A stretch of DNA of 64,000 nucleotides from Polytrichum commune (lineage: Eukaryota > Streptophyta > Polytrichopsida > Polytrichales > Polytrichaceae): positions 60,157,554 to 60,221,553 of the forward strand of contig OX485803.1 in assembly GCA_950295325.1 (NCBI GenBank), read 5' to 3'. Every line of letters starts with the position of its first letter. Within the stretch, counting starts at the first letter, position 1. Shown piece by piece: positions 24,692-38,200 of the stretch. Both the position numbers and the translations under genes were made by a program. The notes beneath the pieces were generated by a model that had not been told where the DNA came from, searched no databases, and saw only the letters and a program-made list of their open reading frames with translations.

Positions 24692-27600
24692 AAGTTCTGC
24701 TTATTAATTTAGTCAAGCTAACCAAATCAAAGATTTCTGATATGATCTGGTGGGATTAATCATTAGGAATTATTCATACATGGTCCTAATAGGGTCTTCT
24801 ACGTACACAACTAATTTCCAAATACTTTCAACTTCTGTGATGGATCAGTTGATCTGGATAGAAGTTTGTGTGGATTATCGTTCTTTTGGGTTTGTGATAA
24901 ACAATGTCGTGGTGAGTCAAAATTGTTTAAGGGATCCTAGTTGCGATTCTCTCTTGCAATGACTCACTATTTTGGGCTTGTGCATTTGGACCTCATGTGT
25001 GGCAAAAAAAGGGGGTTTTGCAGTTGGTTCAAGAAAATTCATGTGGTCATAATGGTTTCAATGCTTCATGAGGTCCAACAAAGACAATTGTGGGATCAAT
25101 TTCCAAGCTTACCAATTATGATAAAGAGGGCCTTCTCTTTGAGGTTTAGAGACTATGGTTGAACAAATATGAGAACATTTACCCAACCAAAGGCTTCCAA
25201 ATAAAGGACCTCCATAAAAGAATGAACATGCCATCATACCTTAAAATGTCCCAAAAACCAATGATAGCAAGAACGAGATGATGGGCACTCTCTTAGCAAC
25301 ACGTTTCCGTAGTTGTGTGGATTTCAATGTGTTGGTTCTGGGTGGGGAATTAGAGTCACCAATAACTAAAGGAGACTTAATTATTGTTAGGAGTTGGTTG
25401 TTTTGCATTCTACCTTAAGAGCAAACTTGCTCATTCTCAATTATGCATACCCAAATCCCGTGTTATGAAGATAATTAAGTTCAAACCAAGAAGGTCTCTT
25501 CCTGTAGATCCAAAGTTCCACAATCCAGAGGTTCTTTCAAACCGACGAGTTCTCCAAGGCAAAGCCTTGTCTCCACATGCTAGACATTCTTAGGTTGGCA
25601 CTTCAAGGCTTGGGCATATTACCCCAACATGACCCGAGTTTTTGGATGGCATCGGACTTTCTACGAGAGACTCGGATTTGAAGATACATAATCCAAGCTG
25701 AGTGGGCTTGGCCTATATGGCTCATAGTATATGGTTCATATATATCTCAATTTAATAACATTGTTTATTTTATCTTATCATTTGGAAGTTGTTGGGCTCT
25801 TACATCAATGAGGGAATTAGTCAACCCCTTGTTGTAATCATTCATATGTTCTGGCATGATGAATGGCAATGCTTGGATTGGATCTAAGAACGCACACCAA
25901 GAAGACATAATTTTTAATTGTACCTCGTGCTCCAACTAACATGAGTATTATGGGTGCAATAGTTGATGCAAGTGGGGGCCACTTTAAGATATTTCACTCT
26001 CTCTCTCTCATAGAGAAAACAGGAGAATCTAAATTTAGCAATGAATAGAGACCATTATATGAGCTCCAAAATTCATGAGGACATTGGGCTCAATTTAGAT
26101 TCAACAAGAGTCAACTATCCTACAAGATGTCTATTTCGACATCTTTCCCAATTCCGAAATATAGTTTCCAAATGAGATTCAATTGGTCTCAACTTATGTA
26201 TGGGAATGACATGTGGCATAATTCATGGAAGTGGTCTTGAGAGGATGCCTTGATAAATAAGATTTGGAGCAAACTTCCATTTGCGGACTTGTGAATTAGT
26301 AAAACACTTTCATTGATGTTAGCAAAAGTTTTGGTTGAGATCATCAACCAATACCATTCCTATGTGATTAAGGAGTCAACACACGGAAAACTTGGCTTGA
26401 TGCCTAGTTGTTGTTGTACATGCTGGTCATTTTTACCTTCAAATGTTAGTAGAAAGTTGAGGAACACTTCTTATGCAAAAGCTTGTATGCATGTGCTAAG
26501 GGTCTAAAACTTAGTGCCAAATTAGGATGCGGTGCAACTCCTTGTGGTAGTAAGTGAAAGTCAAATTGTGGCTTATGGAAACCCATGCATTCACTGAAAG
26601 TCTTCAAATTCTAACGGCTAAGTTCCTTATTTTGTGCTAGTTATTTTCTTGCATTTTAAAACATGCACACCCAATACCCAAAATTAAACCTTAAACTAAC
26701 CCTATGTACCATAGTCATATAAACATAATAGTGAGTTCACATTAAAATCAGGGTCCGAAACACCCTGTCATGGACCTTACTATTAGACTCAAGATTTGGT
26801 TCACTCTAGGTTCACTACCGGACCTCAAGTAGGAAATTGAAGAAGATTTGAGTAAGGCTAGCTTGGGCCCTACCCATATCTACATAAGTTGATATCATTC
26901 ATAATGGACCAACATGTGAACCTTATGGCAGGACACTCGTGTCCCAATAGATTGGAGCTTCCTTAGCGATTGGTTTTGTGGTTGTAAGTGATTGAAAATA
27001 GAACCAACTTTGAACATGAGAGCGTGTACATGACGTCGAGATAATCTCAACACTGCTTTGATCGCCTTCAACTGACCATTTTTGACGTCGACGCGGACTT
27101 TAAGGTTTAACCGCTGTATTATGGGACACCAATATTGTCCCGTCATAAGGTTCATGTGTTGCATTTAGAAACCCCTCAATCGAGTGATAGTGGAGAGTCT
27201 ATAAAAGTGTTATATAAATAAAACACTTAAACAAATCAAGACGAAGATAAAGTTGAAGAATACACAAGACTTGCTTAACAACCATCTCACCATGTAAATA
27301 TCTCATGCAGTTTTCTAAATTAAAAAACTAAGATTGCTAGGAGATCCTTGCTAACCGTGGACCCCGTGGACCCTGTCAAGTGATAGAGCCAGGCTCATCT
27401 CCACATAAAAAGTGATAGTGATCAACAGAGTTATTTGTAAAGTTTCCAATCAAACTTCCTTTTCTGTTGAGTTGGCTAAAATGTGAGTTTGAGAGTTTAT
27501 ACATCAAGTTATCCAAGTGTTCTTGATGCTTATATGATCGTTGAGAAAAGAGTGGTGTTGGCAGGGGCGTCGCCAGGCCTACCCTGAGCGTGAAGGGCCC

Positions 27601-28815
27601 TCCTGAAAGCCTAGGTCATATACGGAAAATGATAATTTTCTTGAAAAAATATGCACTTTATAAAATTTGATTTCCTGAGTGGGCCTACCCTGAAAATAAA
27701 GGTTGGTGATGCTCCTGGATGTCGGGCTATTAAAATTGGTTTTCTAGCTTGTCCCACTAGGATGGGCGGGTCAAGCTAGCCTTGCATAAGTTGATCTGGA
27801 ATATAGGATAGTGGGTCCCATTCGTAGACCTTATTTGAGATCCTAAAATTCTCTTAAAGTTTTAAAGATGGCAAGAGCCATGTGCAAATGGATGTGATGC
27901 CCAATGGACAACATTGTGGTAGCAATTTTTTTACAACATCCCTACTAGTCAGCTACTCATGGTAATAGTCGACTGCCATGTTAATTGTTACCATGAGTAG
28001 TCGACTAGTGTACCGGTTTCTATTATCAGTGGTTGACCTTCTGTGGCATGCCAATATTTCTTGGGGGTCCAAGTAGCCATACTCATGATGATCAACATGT
28101 CTCCTTGGTAGTCGGACCCAGTTTAATACATTGAATAATTGAATTGATTGTAACATGTCATGCAAGTTGTTCCCATTTTGAGTGTTCTTTGCAAACTCTT
28201 TGGGTGTGTATTTGTCTAGTTCCTCCAACAAACCCCATGCTTGTCAAGGATTGTAATACATACTTTTTGCATAATTACCTATGGCCTGTGCCATTCCACT
28301 CTCAACCATAGCAAACCTATGGACTAAGTTAAGAGAAGGTCCCAATTTTTTAACCCAACCTTCAAAATAGGTTTGGATACACAACAAGCACATGAGCTCG
28401 TGTTAGAAAGTTTTCTCCAAGAACAATCAAACCCACGGTTTCATTCCCCTTTGAGGGACTTAACATATAACTCTCTTGTCCATAAAGATTTTGGGCAAAA
28501 CCGGTCAAATTCTAAGTGTTTCCAAGTCCAACACCTTACATAAAGTAAAATCGTAACTTTACATAATAATAATCACTCACATTAATTTTCTAGAAAAGTA
28601 ACTACTATGGCCCACGCAAAAAAATTATTAAAAAATTAGCGCGGGTTGAACTTTAATGTGGCCCCAATGTGGTCTACATTAATTCTCATTATGAGAATTA
28701 GCGTGATCTCTAGAGAATTAGTGTGGCCCACAATACTAGTGTGATGTACCCGGATTAAAAGATCTAATGTTGGATTATGCAAGAAAGAAAGACTAACCAT
28801 ATCTTGTTGTACTTA
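24692..28815. other. Intergenic, AT-rich, no gene recognised
   Basis: Only short frames without recognisable motifs are present. It holds a short CT microsatellite (about 26001-26019) and a small hairpin near 27953-28003 (TACTCATGGTAA arms). It probably consists of decayed transposon sequence. Confidence 0.4.
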
Positions 28816-29167
28816 GGGCCACTTCACACACGAGCCAAGGGCCATAACCATGGAATGGTGAGGGCCTTTGACTATCATCCAAAGGCCGTACCATGGATGT
28901 TGGGCTATCCATTGTGTGTGGGGACTTGTCCTCAAACATAGTGTGAAGTGAGAATGAACCATGTTGAGGAACCGTTGCATATTTTATTAGTGGGAAAAGA
29001 GGGGCAACCCTACCTCACTAGCTACATATTTTCATTTTCTCTTGTTTCATTTTCTTTTTGAGTTGTACATTGGTGAGGAGGAAAAAGAGAGCATGATGGA
29101 TCATATTGAGAAATGAGGCCTGGGAGGATTCTTGTTGCATTGGCTTTATATTGGTGTTTGCACATGA

Positions 29168-30120
29168 TTGTACAACATGTGCTTGACATGCAAGTATTGG
29201 CACTCAATGGAGATGAGCAATCGTAGTGTGTGGGCATTTGAGAGAAATGTAAGGTTCACCGATAGGTTACTATTGGGTTCTTTCACGGAAAAAATGTTCA
29301 AACAAAGAACTTGTGTATGTCACAACACATTCAAGTTTCTTTGTGAGAGGTTAGGTCCGTATTTGCAAAGAAAGAATACACGTATAAGAGAGACAATTTC
29401 AATTGAGAGTAGAATTGCAATGTCATTACAATGGCTTGGGATTGGAAATACTTTGTGTACTATAGGAGAGGTATATGGTGTGGCTGAAAGTACAATTTCA
29501 GAGATAGTTAGAAATTTTTGTAGATTGGTAAAAATGCATTTGCAAGGGACTTTTACACAATTTCCAAGTCCACCTCGGTTTAGGGTTTTAACTCAAGAAT
29601 TTGAGGCCTTTCATGAAATTCCTCACATTATAGGAGCAATTGATGGATCTTACATTCCGATCCTTGCACATGTAATTGGAGGAGAGGAATATTATTGTAG
29701 GAAATCATTTCATTCGGCTTTATTACAAGGTATAGTAGATACAAAATATATTGTTGGGATTACGAATTTAGATGGGTAGGAAGTATGCATGATTGGACAT
29801 TGTTTCAATTGACAAAAGTTGGAAGAGATTGTATTAAAGGCAATTTCTTACCTTATAAGTTGATTGGAGATTGTGCATATCTAGTGCGGCCGTGGATTTA
29901 CAATCCTTTTGAAGAGCGTGTAGAAGGTTTAGAAGGTTATAACGTAAATTAGAATTTTATTCAAAGTTCTACTTGTATGTATGTAGAATGTATTTTTGGA
30001 ATCTAGAAAGGCAGATGGCGAATCATTATAAGAAGAGTTGATATACCATTACGGTATATGGTTGATATAGTTGCTACATGTATTGTATTACGCAATATGT
30101 GTACAATTGAAAAAACAAAT
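29168..30120 (+). pseudogene. HARBI1-like (DDE) transposase, frameshifted
   Basis: The first frame (29168-29779, 203 aa) has the Harbinger transposase N-terminal part: FKFLCERLGPYL, a helix-turn-helix-like SLQWLGIGNTLCTIGEVYGV and the first catalytic Asp in IGAIDGSYIPI. Near 29775 the homology shifts by one frame and goes on with WVGSMHDWTLF (second Asp), GDCAYLVRPW, then in-frame stops near 29950 and 30004. The third acidic residue region VECIFGI-KGRW and the tail VATCIVLRNMC reach about 30110. The enzyme would cut and paste the surrounding element, but this copy has at least one frameshift and three stops. Confidence 0.85.
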
Positions 30121-30618
30121 TTGATATAGAATGGATAGAAGAAGCAGAGAGAGAACTGAATAGACGTATAGATAGTACATTATTGAGAAAATAATAAAAA
30201 ATTAGCAGCAATAGGTGAGATAAGAAATATCAGTATTATATAAAATAATGCATGCAGAATAAAAGAGGTAGACAAAGATACTGAAAATTTATTGATAAAA
30301 GAAAATAAAAAAGATGAAGATTTATTGCTGGAAGCTACAAAAATGCATATAGCAATAGCCAAATTTACGTGGCAAATAAAACTTCAAAAAGATTAAAACC
30401 CATAATTTCAAAATATGGATACTGATCCTGATATAAGTGAATAGCTATAATTTTTATACTAAGGTTGTCATATGAGCATCCATATTTTTGAGTAAATATG
30501 TTGTTGCTTAAAAATGTAAAATCAAATTAGAAGAAATACTAACTATGTATTCTAAAAATCCTTCAATTTTTTTTTTGAATTTCTTCTTTTTGTCCTTTGT
30601 AGCGCTTGCAAGTGAATT

Positions 30619-31830
30619 TTATTGTATGATATGCACACTGTGATTGTCATCATCTTTGTGAACACTTGCTAGTATTTGATTAACTACACTTGCACGCTGC
30701 CCATTCCACATATCCATCTGCTCATAGTACTGACATTCTTTCCTTCTATATCCTGAGATTCCATTTTGAATGTTTTTTTTTTTTTGTATTTCATTAGTAG
30801 AACCTTGTATTTTTTTCTTACATGCCAGCCAAGTTCTTTCAAAATTGCGCAAATTTGAAACCATATGAACATGTAATTTGATCCAAACATTCATTCATGT
30901 TTACACACAAACAATACAATGGGATCAAATACTATATTCTAAAAAGTCTATCAACTTGCAGGGAGGGTACTTGTAGTCTATGTGAGCCTCTAAGCTCCTC
31001 TATAACGAAAAGGTCTTGGGCACGGGTAGATCATTCTAAGGCATTATTGTGCATCACGTGGGGCTGGGGATTTTTGTTTGTTTTGCCAGGGCTATTTACT
31101 TTCAAGGGCTGAATTAAAGTCTTCCTATAATTACTTAAATTTCAAAAATGGCCCATTTGTTTGCACCCTTCCATTACTTATATTGTCCAAGTCACTGCAA
31201 TTTTTTGCACTCTATATTTTTTTTAAGCCATTTTTGGACAGACGGAAATCCTAATTATCATCCATCCCCATGAGTCCTAAACCCATTTACATACCATACT
31301 AAACATACCTTCTAGGATCCTTATCTTCAGCCCCTATATTAATTTTACAAAAAATAATGGCCCACGTTTTATGTCCATCTAACTTACTTATATTGGGATT
31401 GTCTACATTTAATGGCCCCTTTATTATTTGGAATTCCTTTATAATTTTTATTTCAAATTATTTTAATCCTCTCTATATTATGCCGCATGTTGTTTTAAAA
31501 ATGTACTAAGTGATCTACCTGTGGTCCTGGGATCAACTCCTGACGCTGACGAAACATCTAAGTTCTCAATGGGGGGAAAGGAGGGTAGGGGGCCCATGGC
31601 AAACGCCAAGGCCTTCAAAAAGACCCAATTGGCCAAATGTGAATATAAAATTTTGTATTTATTAAAAAAAAAATCAATAATTCTAATGCTCGAATTCACA
31701 TCTTGTTTTCTTGTAGATTTTGCAAATTCTTCTTCTATCTTACCGCAAATGGTTATTGAAGTTTCAATTTCATAATCCTGCCATTTAATAGGGGCCTGTT
31801 CTTCACATTCCGAATCTCCTAACTCCACTT
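30619..31830 (-). pseudogene. Myb/SANT-like companion protein of the Harbinger element, broken
   Basis: On the minus strand, 31478-31828 reads as an acidic segment (LGDSECEEQAPIKWQDYEIE). Frame 30619-30894 has a SANT/trihelix-like part: TWLACKKKI, NGISGYRRKECQYYEQMDMW and SVVNQILASVH. The two parts are separated by about 580 bp containing a repeat also found at 37215-37490. Harbinger elements normally carry such a DNA-binding protein, which helps the transposase reach the nucleus and the termini. Assignment rests on the context and the weak motif; exon structure is unclear. Confidence 0.55.
31240..31510 (+). repeat. Dispersed repeat D, copy 1 (inside the Harbinger element)
   Basis: Blocks AATTTTACA(A)(A/G)AAA(A/G)TAATG, TACCTTCTAGGA, GTCTAC(A/T)TTTA(A/G)TGG and TATTATGC(C/T)(G/C)CA(T/C)GTTGTTT are in the same order and orientation at 37215-37490. 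The two stretches are similar over about 250 bp. Confidence 0.65.
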
Positions 31831-32936
31831 CATCTACTTTTGTTTTTTTTCGGTGCTCCTTTTGATTTTGAAGCTACTGCCTACTTCTCTTCTTCTTGCC
31901 GATATTGACCTCTTTCCTAGTACTATCTTTCGCCTCTCCTTTTAAACTCATATCTTGATTGCCTTCAACATATTGCGGCATTTGACTCCAATCACTTCCA
32001 CATCTTTATCATTGAACAACTAAAAATGATTGTAATTTCTACTTCCTAATGAGGGTCCGTGCAATACGTGTCATTGAAGACAAAAAATTGTCAAAAAAAA
32101 ATAAAAATAAAAAATCTTTAAATAGAACAAATTCTAAGAACTTTGACTTATGGGCATTTGCAAGAAACGGCCATCTGCCTCTTATTCATTACTTTGCCCT
32201 GAAAAATTTATTTTTGAAAAATTTATTAAAATATTCATGCTAGCCAGTGACATTTGTTTCACTGCCATGGTCTGCTATAATTTGCGTCAGGCCTACCTCT
32301 TGGAGGTGGGCCTGACGCATATTCCGGCGGACCATGCACCCTTATCCACAACCTGCCATGTAGGACTTCATGTAGACTTTTCATTCACAAACTTTTCTTT
32401 GGGCCTTTAGGCCTTCACCTTCTAGTGTGAAGTGAACTTGGACTGTTTCCGCGTTTTCGACCAATAAGAGCTCTTACATTGCCATGGTCAGGGGTCTTTA
32501 GCCTTGTGTGTGAAGTGGCCCTTAGCATGTGAATAGATCGTGATTGAAGTCAGATAACTTCAAAGAAAGAATTGGGTCAAACAACCCATAAAGAAATTGT
32601 GCATGGAAGTTAGAGAGCTCCCGATCAAAGATCTTGTGTTGGAGTTAGACAACTCCCAACATATGGATGTTATTCATTGGGGCTAGACAACTCTCAATGA
32701 ATAAATATAGTAGGAATTAGATAGTTCCAACTAGAAGAATGAATGAATGAATCATCAAGTTGAAATTAGACAATTCCAATTACAAGATTTGATGATTGGA
32801 TCAAGTTGGAATTTAACAATTTCCAACTACAAGAATAAAAGAATGCATCAACTTGGAAATTATGGAAGGGCTACCCGTTCCAAATGTCTCATCACCTCCC
32901 AACCACGGGGGGGTCACACCCCCTTACATTTCATAA

Positions 32937-33281
32937 CCACGTGCGATAAAATTTTGCTACCCTATATTACATGCCATAGATAATTTTTAAAATTATGATA
33001 TTTTTTCTACATACACATATCCATTGATAATATCTTTTTTATATATTTTATATATTTTTAGTCATCTTCATTTTTTGTAGTAATTTTTTTAGTTCAATGT
33101 TGCGTCATTCTAGTTAGAAACGGTATGTTTTATAAAAAAAACAAATCATCAAATTTGGTTACCAATTTTTACTATGTAATAGATACTATGTATATCTACT
33201 CATGAAAAAAAATCATAAACTTTTGAACCATTTTGGTGATGCTTTATGTAAAAAGTAGATTTTGTTTTATCGCACGTGGTG
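32937..33281. mobile_element. Possible 345 bp MITE with CACGTG-containing ends
   Basis: Left end ACCACGTGCGATAAAA and the exact inverted right end TTTTATCGCACGTGGT enclose a very AT-rich interior without coding capacity. No convincing target duplication was seen, so the call rests on the 16 bp terminal inverted repeat only. Confidence 0.45.
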
Positions 33282-34374
33282 TTCAACTTGCCAATGAAGT
33301 GCACCCCCCGTGCTCCCAACAACATTCCGGAGTGGAATGCATATTCTACTTCCCACATTGAAGCCATTTTTGAATTCACTAATGCTTACCTTCACGAGGA
33401 TGCTTGCATACTTGTATTCCTACTTGAAGTAAAAGAAGTTAGGCAAGATGTAATGATTGTGCAAAAACTTACGATTTTATAATTGCAAAGGATTGGTGGG
33501 GCATCAATGAGTTATTGTTATTTATAAACTCAACGATTTCACATATTGGTTTTTGTTCACAAGGCTAGATCATTGACTCGTTATGTATACAATCATGTGC
33601 AATTCCCTAATGACCCCGTTCATGTCTAAGGATGTAGAAAAAATCACCCTTCCCACTCTATGTCTAGATGAATTCCAACCGTGCTTTTAAAATTTGCGAG
33701 CATCAACAATCTCCTACAAGAATCACCATTGTTTGCATTCCTTGCTATGGGACAATGTTTTTCCCAAAGTTTATCAATGAGGAAGATTTGAAATACTTGT
33801 AGGTGCAACATGCAACTAAAATAAGATGGAGATCGAAGTTTATAATGCAAAGCTAGGTACTAAACATGCAGAAATGCCTTATGTTAGTGGGTTTGATGAG
33901 AAAAATTCATTCTACCATTTGGGCGATACCCGTCTTCCCCACATCCAACAACGGGTCTGAAACCAGAGACACAAACATGGTTATCAGATGGCCCACAAAA
34001 TTAAATTCAACAAGAGTATCTTATCTATTTTAGGTTCCCATGTTGCTTTTTTCTTACTTTCATTTCGTCTTCCGCTAGAATAACCAGTCCGGAATTGGTC
34101 CCGCAATATTGTGAGTTATTTTTGGAGCCCTATAAAAACTTTCAACGGCTACAATAATCTCGGCATGTTCATCGGGTGTGAATTGCATGCCTTTATTTGC
34201 ATCTCTTTTGTTTTTTCTAAATTGATTCCCTTTGGCATTCCTATTCAAATCATGTGCTATATCAGTAAGGAAGTCCCATAATGCCGGCTTCCCACCAAAT
34301 GCCCCTAACCTATGAGCATTGATGATAGAAGTGCAAAACTTAATGACATTATGTTATGAAGAGGCCTCTTTTTG
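33282..34374. other. AT-rich intergenic DNA, nothing recognised
   Basis: No frame with motifs or repeat ends was recognised in this stretch. A GTGCACCCCCCGTGC block near 33299 recurs near 37006, hinting at shared transposon remnants. Confidence 0.35.
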
Positions 34375-35260
34375 CTAATTCATGTTGAGTAGAACACTTG
34401 AATTTAAGCTAAACAGTCCTAGCACGTGTTGCCAAGTGCAACAACTTCTCAAATTTTGGTTCTCGACTAAGCTCATGACTGTGCTTTGCAAGCTTGGACA
34501 TGTGTAAGTACCCAATTCTTCACCATGTTCATGTGCTTTGAGTCCCCCATTTATCAAGGTTATGATCTTCACGTATGATTCTTTCTTGAAATTATTTCCC
34601 AGGGGGATTGTTGACCACATGGAGCAAGAAATATTTGGAAACCTGGATCCACAATGGTCCACCTTATAATATGAAATGTGCCTCAATGTACCATTGATTT
34701 CAACAAACTCTCTATTGACATTCATACATGCCCTCACGTGTGGTTCAATACACCAAACCCCTCCCACACGTGGATCATTTAACAACTCATTAACCAAATA
34801 CAACACACTAGAATACTTGTATGTGGGACCCCTAAAACCCCAACACATGAAACACATATAGCAATTTTGATCAAGGCTAGGGGCCTCACCTCCTTCAATG
34901 TTGGGAGCAATTGAACCAAACTTCCAACATTGTCCAAGATCAAGTTGGTTCAAGTGTATACTAACCTCAGATGATAGAATTGGCCCCCCTCTCCTTCCAC
35001 TAAGAATCACATATGAGTGTTTTGTAACTACCTTCAATGCTTCAACCAATTGCAAATGCTTTGTAGATGCCAAATGATGCTACAAGTTCCACTCCAAGTA
35101 CCTTTTGGGGGAGGGGGGGAGGCAAAGGCTCAACAAGTCTCAAAAAATAGAAGCAATTCAATTTCATGCATGAACTCTCAGGGGAGGACTCTTTGAATGT
35201 CTTATGAATAGTGAAGGGTTTGTGATTCACATGCAAAGTAGAGTTCACTTCCTCCATAAT
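34375..35260 (-). pseudogene. Degenerate unknown coding stretch
   Basis: An open frame of 232 aa (34375-35073) is the longest unassigned one in the window. It overlaps, in another frame, an upstream open segment (35042-35257), which looks like a frameshift at about 35050. Cys pairs (CYMCFMCWGF, SCSMW, SCCTW) are present. I cannot assign a family. Further minus-strand pieces up to about 35940 (CHKDIW; GKHNKTTIQNLF after a poly-C frame change) suggest a longer, decayed gene, probably transposon-related. Confidence 0.35.
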
Positions 35261-38200
35261 AGCAATGCCCTCATCAATAAGTTTTGGTGCATACCTGGAG
35301 TCAAGTGAATGGCCTTCCCTTTAGGGGTGATGGATTATGGATGGTCTACATAGGTGACACCATTCTTCGCACACCAATTCTACACATGGTTTGTAGTCTG
35401 TAGATGCTTTGCTTTGAAGTTGTTGAATAGATTTTGAATGGTGGTCTTGTTGTGCTTTCCAGTGCCCTCCCCCCCCCCCCCCCAAATATCCTTATGGCAG
35501 TCAATGCAAAAGATCTTCACTTCTCCTAATCCATTAAAGTCCCAAGACTTGAACACCTACTAGGAATCTTCTTGGGATGAGCACTTCAAATCACTCTTCA
35601 TCTTTTTTGCTCCTCTAAGGTATCAATCCCAAACATGCTTGGGAATTAGGGTTGAGTTCATAAGGTGGTCCAAACTTACAATTATCCCAGAGGAACCCGT
35701 AACCCTAGAGGATCCAAGAGGCCCATCATGCACCAAATTCGATTGTGGTTGATCTTCAGTTCACGTACACTCCTCCTCGTCCGCTTCTTGATGACTTGGA
35801 TATGACACATGACTTCCATCATCAACACGATGGCGTTTGGAAGCTTCTTGACCATCATTCCGCCAAGGCATGACATAAACAACAACAACTACATCATTCA
35901 AATCCCCCATCTTTTGCCGTATTCTACATTTACCTTCACTATTCTAAAATTGAAAGGGCCATTCCAATGCTGATTTATCGTCCTAACAAACTCTACGAGA
36001 GGCATATGTTTCTTCCTCCAACACCTGTAACTTGTTGTAATATTGCGGCACACTAGAATCATCCTTCATAGTTCACAACTTGATTTGAGTTGCCATCACC
36101 TTATACCAACACAATTGCCTCAAGCCATAGCAAAATTGGAACAAAACCAAAACCAAATGCACACTCCCCCCACCCCTAACCCACCTCTACTCCAAGTGTA
36201 AACTGACATTAAAAAAAACCCAAAATCATGCATAGATCATGAATATTGCGCCAAAGAGGAACCCTATTCTTGACGCACTGAAGCACCCACGAGCTAGGGG
36301 TAAACACTGACAAAAATGTAGAAAATCACGTGCGAGAAAATGTAGGGTGGATTTTATTCAAGACACATAATTTTTACATTTTTCTCAGATATACAATAAC
36401 GTCCTCTAAATGTGAATTTGGGAATTATATATAATGTACAGTGTGGTTTGAGTTGTGGTAATTTTTAAATTTAGATGTACAGTAACATAAATAGATTTAA
36501 GTTTAGATTTTTTATAGGTTCAACACAAATCATTTGCCGTTAGTGGCATTGGATGAAAAATAAGCAAAATATATCTGAACATGTGGATGGATTTGTTGAA
36601 ATAGTCACCTTTGGATGAAAAATACCATCATATGACGATGAAAGGGTTGGCTGGCTTATTTAAGGTTTCCTATAGCGTTCAAGAACCATATGCAATATGC
36701 TAAAGTTTATAATATGATGCTTGTATGTGTGTAATGTGTAGAGTAATACATGTGCAATGTAATGTATGCGTAGTGTATTGTATGTGCAGATTGTTCACAT
36801 GAAATTTCTACTTCTTGTAAACAAGATAGGGTGACTATAATTATGCAACTTTAAAATTTAGATATAATGATAGGGTGTTAGAATATACCATCTAGTAGAA
36901 ATTTAGCTACTTATAAGGTGGAAAACATTCAACGAAGGAAGGTAAATATCCCCCCAAATTAAATGGGGGGTTCTTGCATGTGTATACATAAATCAAGTGT
37001 AGGTGCACCCCCCGTGCCCACGAGCTTCCCAAACCGCGCATCCTTCAACAAGTGAAACAAATGCCTTGACAAAACCAACTCCACTCACACATCAAACTCA
37101 AACATGGAGGCAAAAAACCCTAGCTGTTCCGCAATGGTGGTGGGAGGGTCATGGGGATTAGGGAAAATGACCTGTAATGAGAGCCTAACCCATTTTCATT
37201 CATTTTAGAATAGATACCGAGCCCAATTTTCATCCAACACCCATGAGGCCAACCTCCAACATAGATCCTACTAAAAATACCTTCTAGGACCATGTTCTTC
37301 ATACCCTATATTAATTTTACAAGAAAGTAATGCCCAACAATTTTCACCTATCTTCCTTACTTGTAATGGACTTGTCTACTTTTAGTGGACCCTTCATTAT
37401 TTCAAATTCCTTCATAAATTTTAGTTAAGAAGAATTTTAACATCCCCATATTATGCTCCACGTTGTTTGTAAAATGCACTAAGTGCCCCACCCGTGAGAG
37501 AGAACAAAGTCCATTCAGAACTCACTTACCTTAGAGGAACAATTTGTGTGTGTTTGTGTTAATTTGTTGGCACTGCCGTAGACTAGAGTCTCAATTTGCT
37601 TTCTTTCTTTTCTTGCTTGTAAGTTTCTCCTTGAATGAATGGATGTGGATGAATGTGAACACTAGACAATTAAAGTTGATGACATTACGTCAACTCTAGA
37701 TAACTAGAAATTCATGTAGGAAACTAGATAGAACTATCTAAGACCTAAGTTAACTTCCACTCTTAAGATCATAAAGCTGGGGTTGGGTGGGAGCTATAGA
37801 CATCACACATTTTTGTGCTCCTTTTTATATCACATGACAAGAACTCTTAACCAATCATCAATTCATCTTATTGGCAGTAGAGGCTTATGTGCGTAGCAAC
37901 TTGTTTACTTTAAAACATATAGATTCTAAAATAATTTGAGCATATAAAATAAAGGATAGAAATATATCTATATATATATAGCATTATTTGCCATTCCTTG
38001 TAATTTGTATTTGGGCATTATGGGTTTCCCATATTGCAATTACTGTCAATTACTAAGTGAGTTTTCATTCAAATTTCAATCATCCATGACAATATTTCAT
38101 TACAAGAATGTTAGCTAGATGCAGAACATACCAGACTAAAAGTAAGTTGGGATGACAACACTTGTAAAGTTGTTCATAAGAGGTGTCATTAGAAAAGTTA

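Larger units (their letters stand above)
28816..32521 (+). mobile_element. Complete 3.7 kb PIF/Harbinger DNA transposon (decayed genes)
   Basis: The terminal inverted repeats GGGCCACTTCACACAC are identical for 16 bp at both ends and similar beyond. They are flanked by TTA on each side (28813-28815 and 32522-32524), the PIF/Harbinger target duplication. Inside lie the two genes of this superfamily in convergent orientation: a HARBI1-like transposase on the plus strand (29168-30120) and a Myb/SANT-like protein on the minus strand (30619-31830). Both are broken, so the copy is probably not autonomous now. A 580 bp deletion derivative is at 47336-47915. Confidence 0.85.

Noticed and set aside
27953-28231. 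92-codon minus-strand frame
   Set aside because: It overlaps a small hairpin in transposon-rich DNA and has no motif; a chance frame or remnant is more likely.
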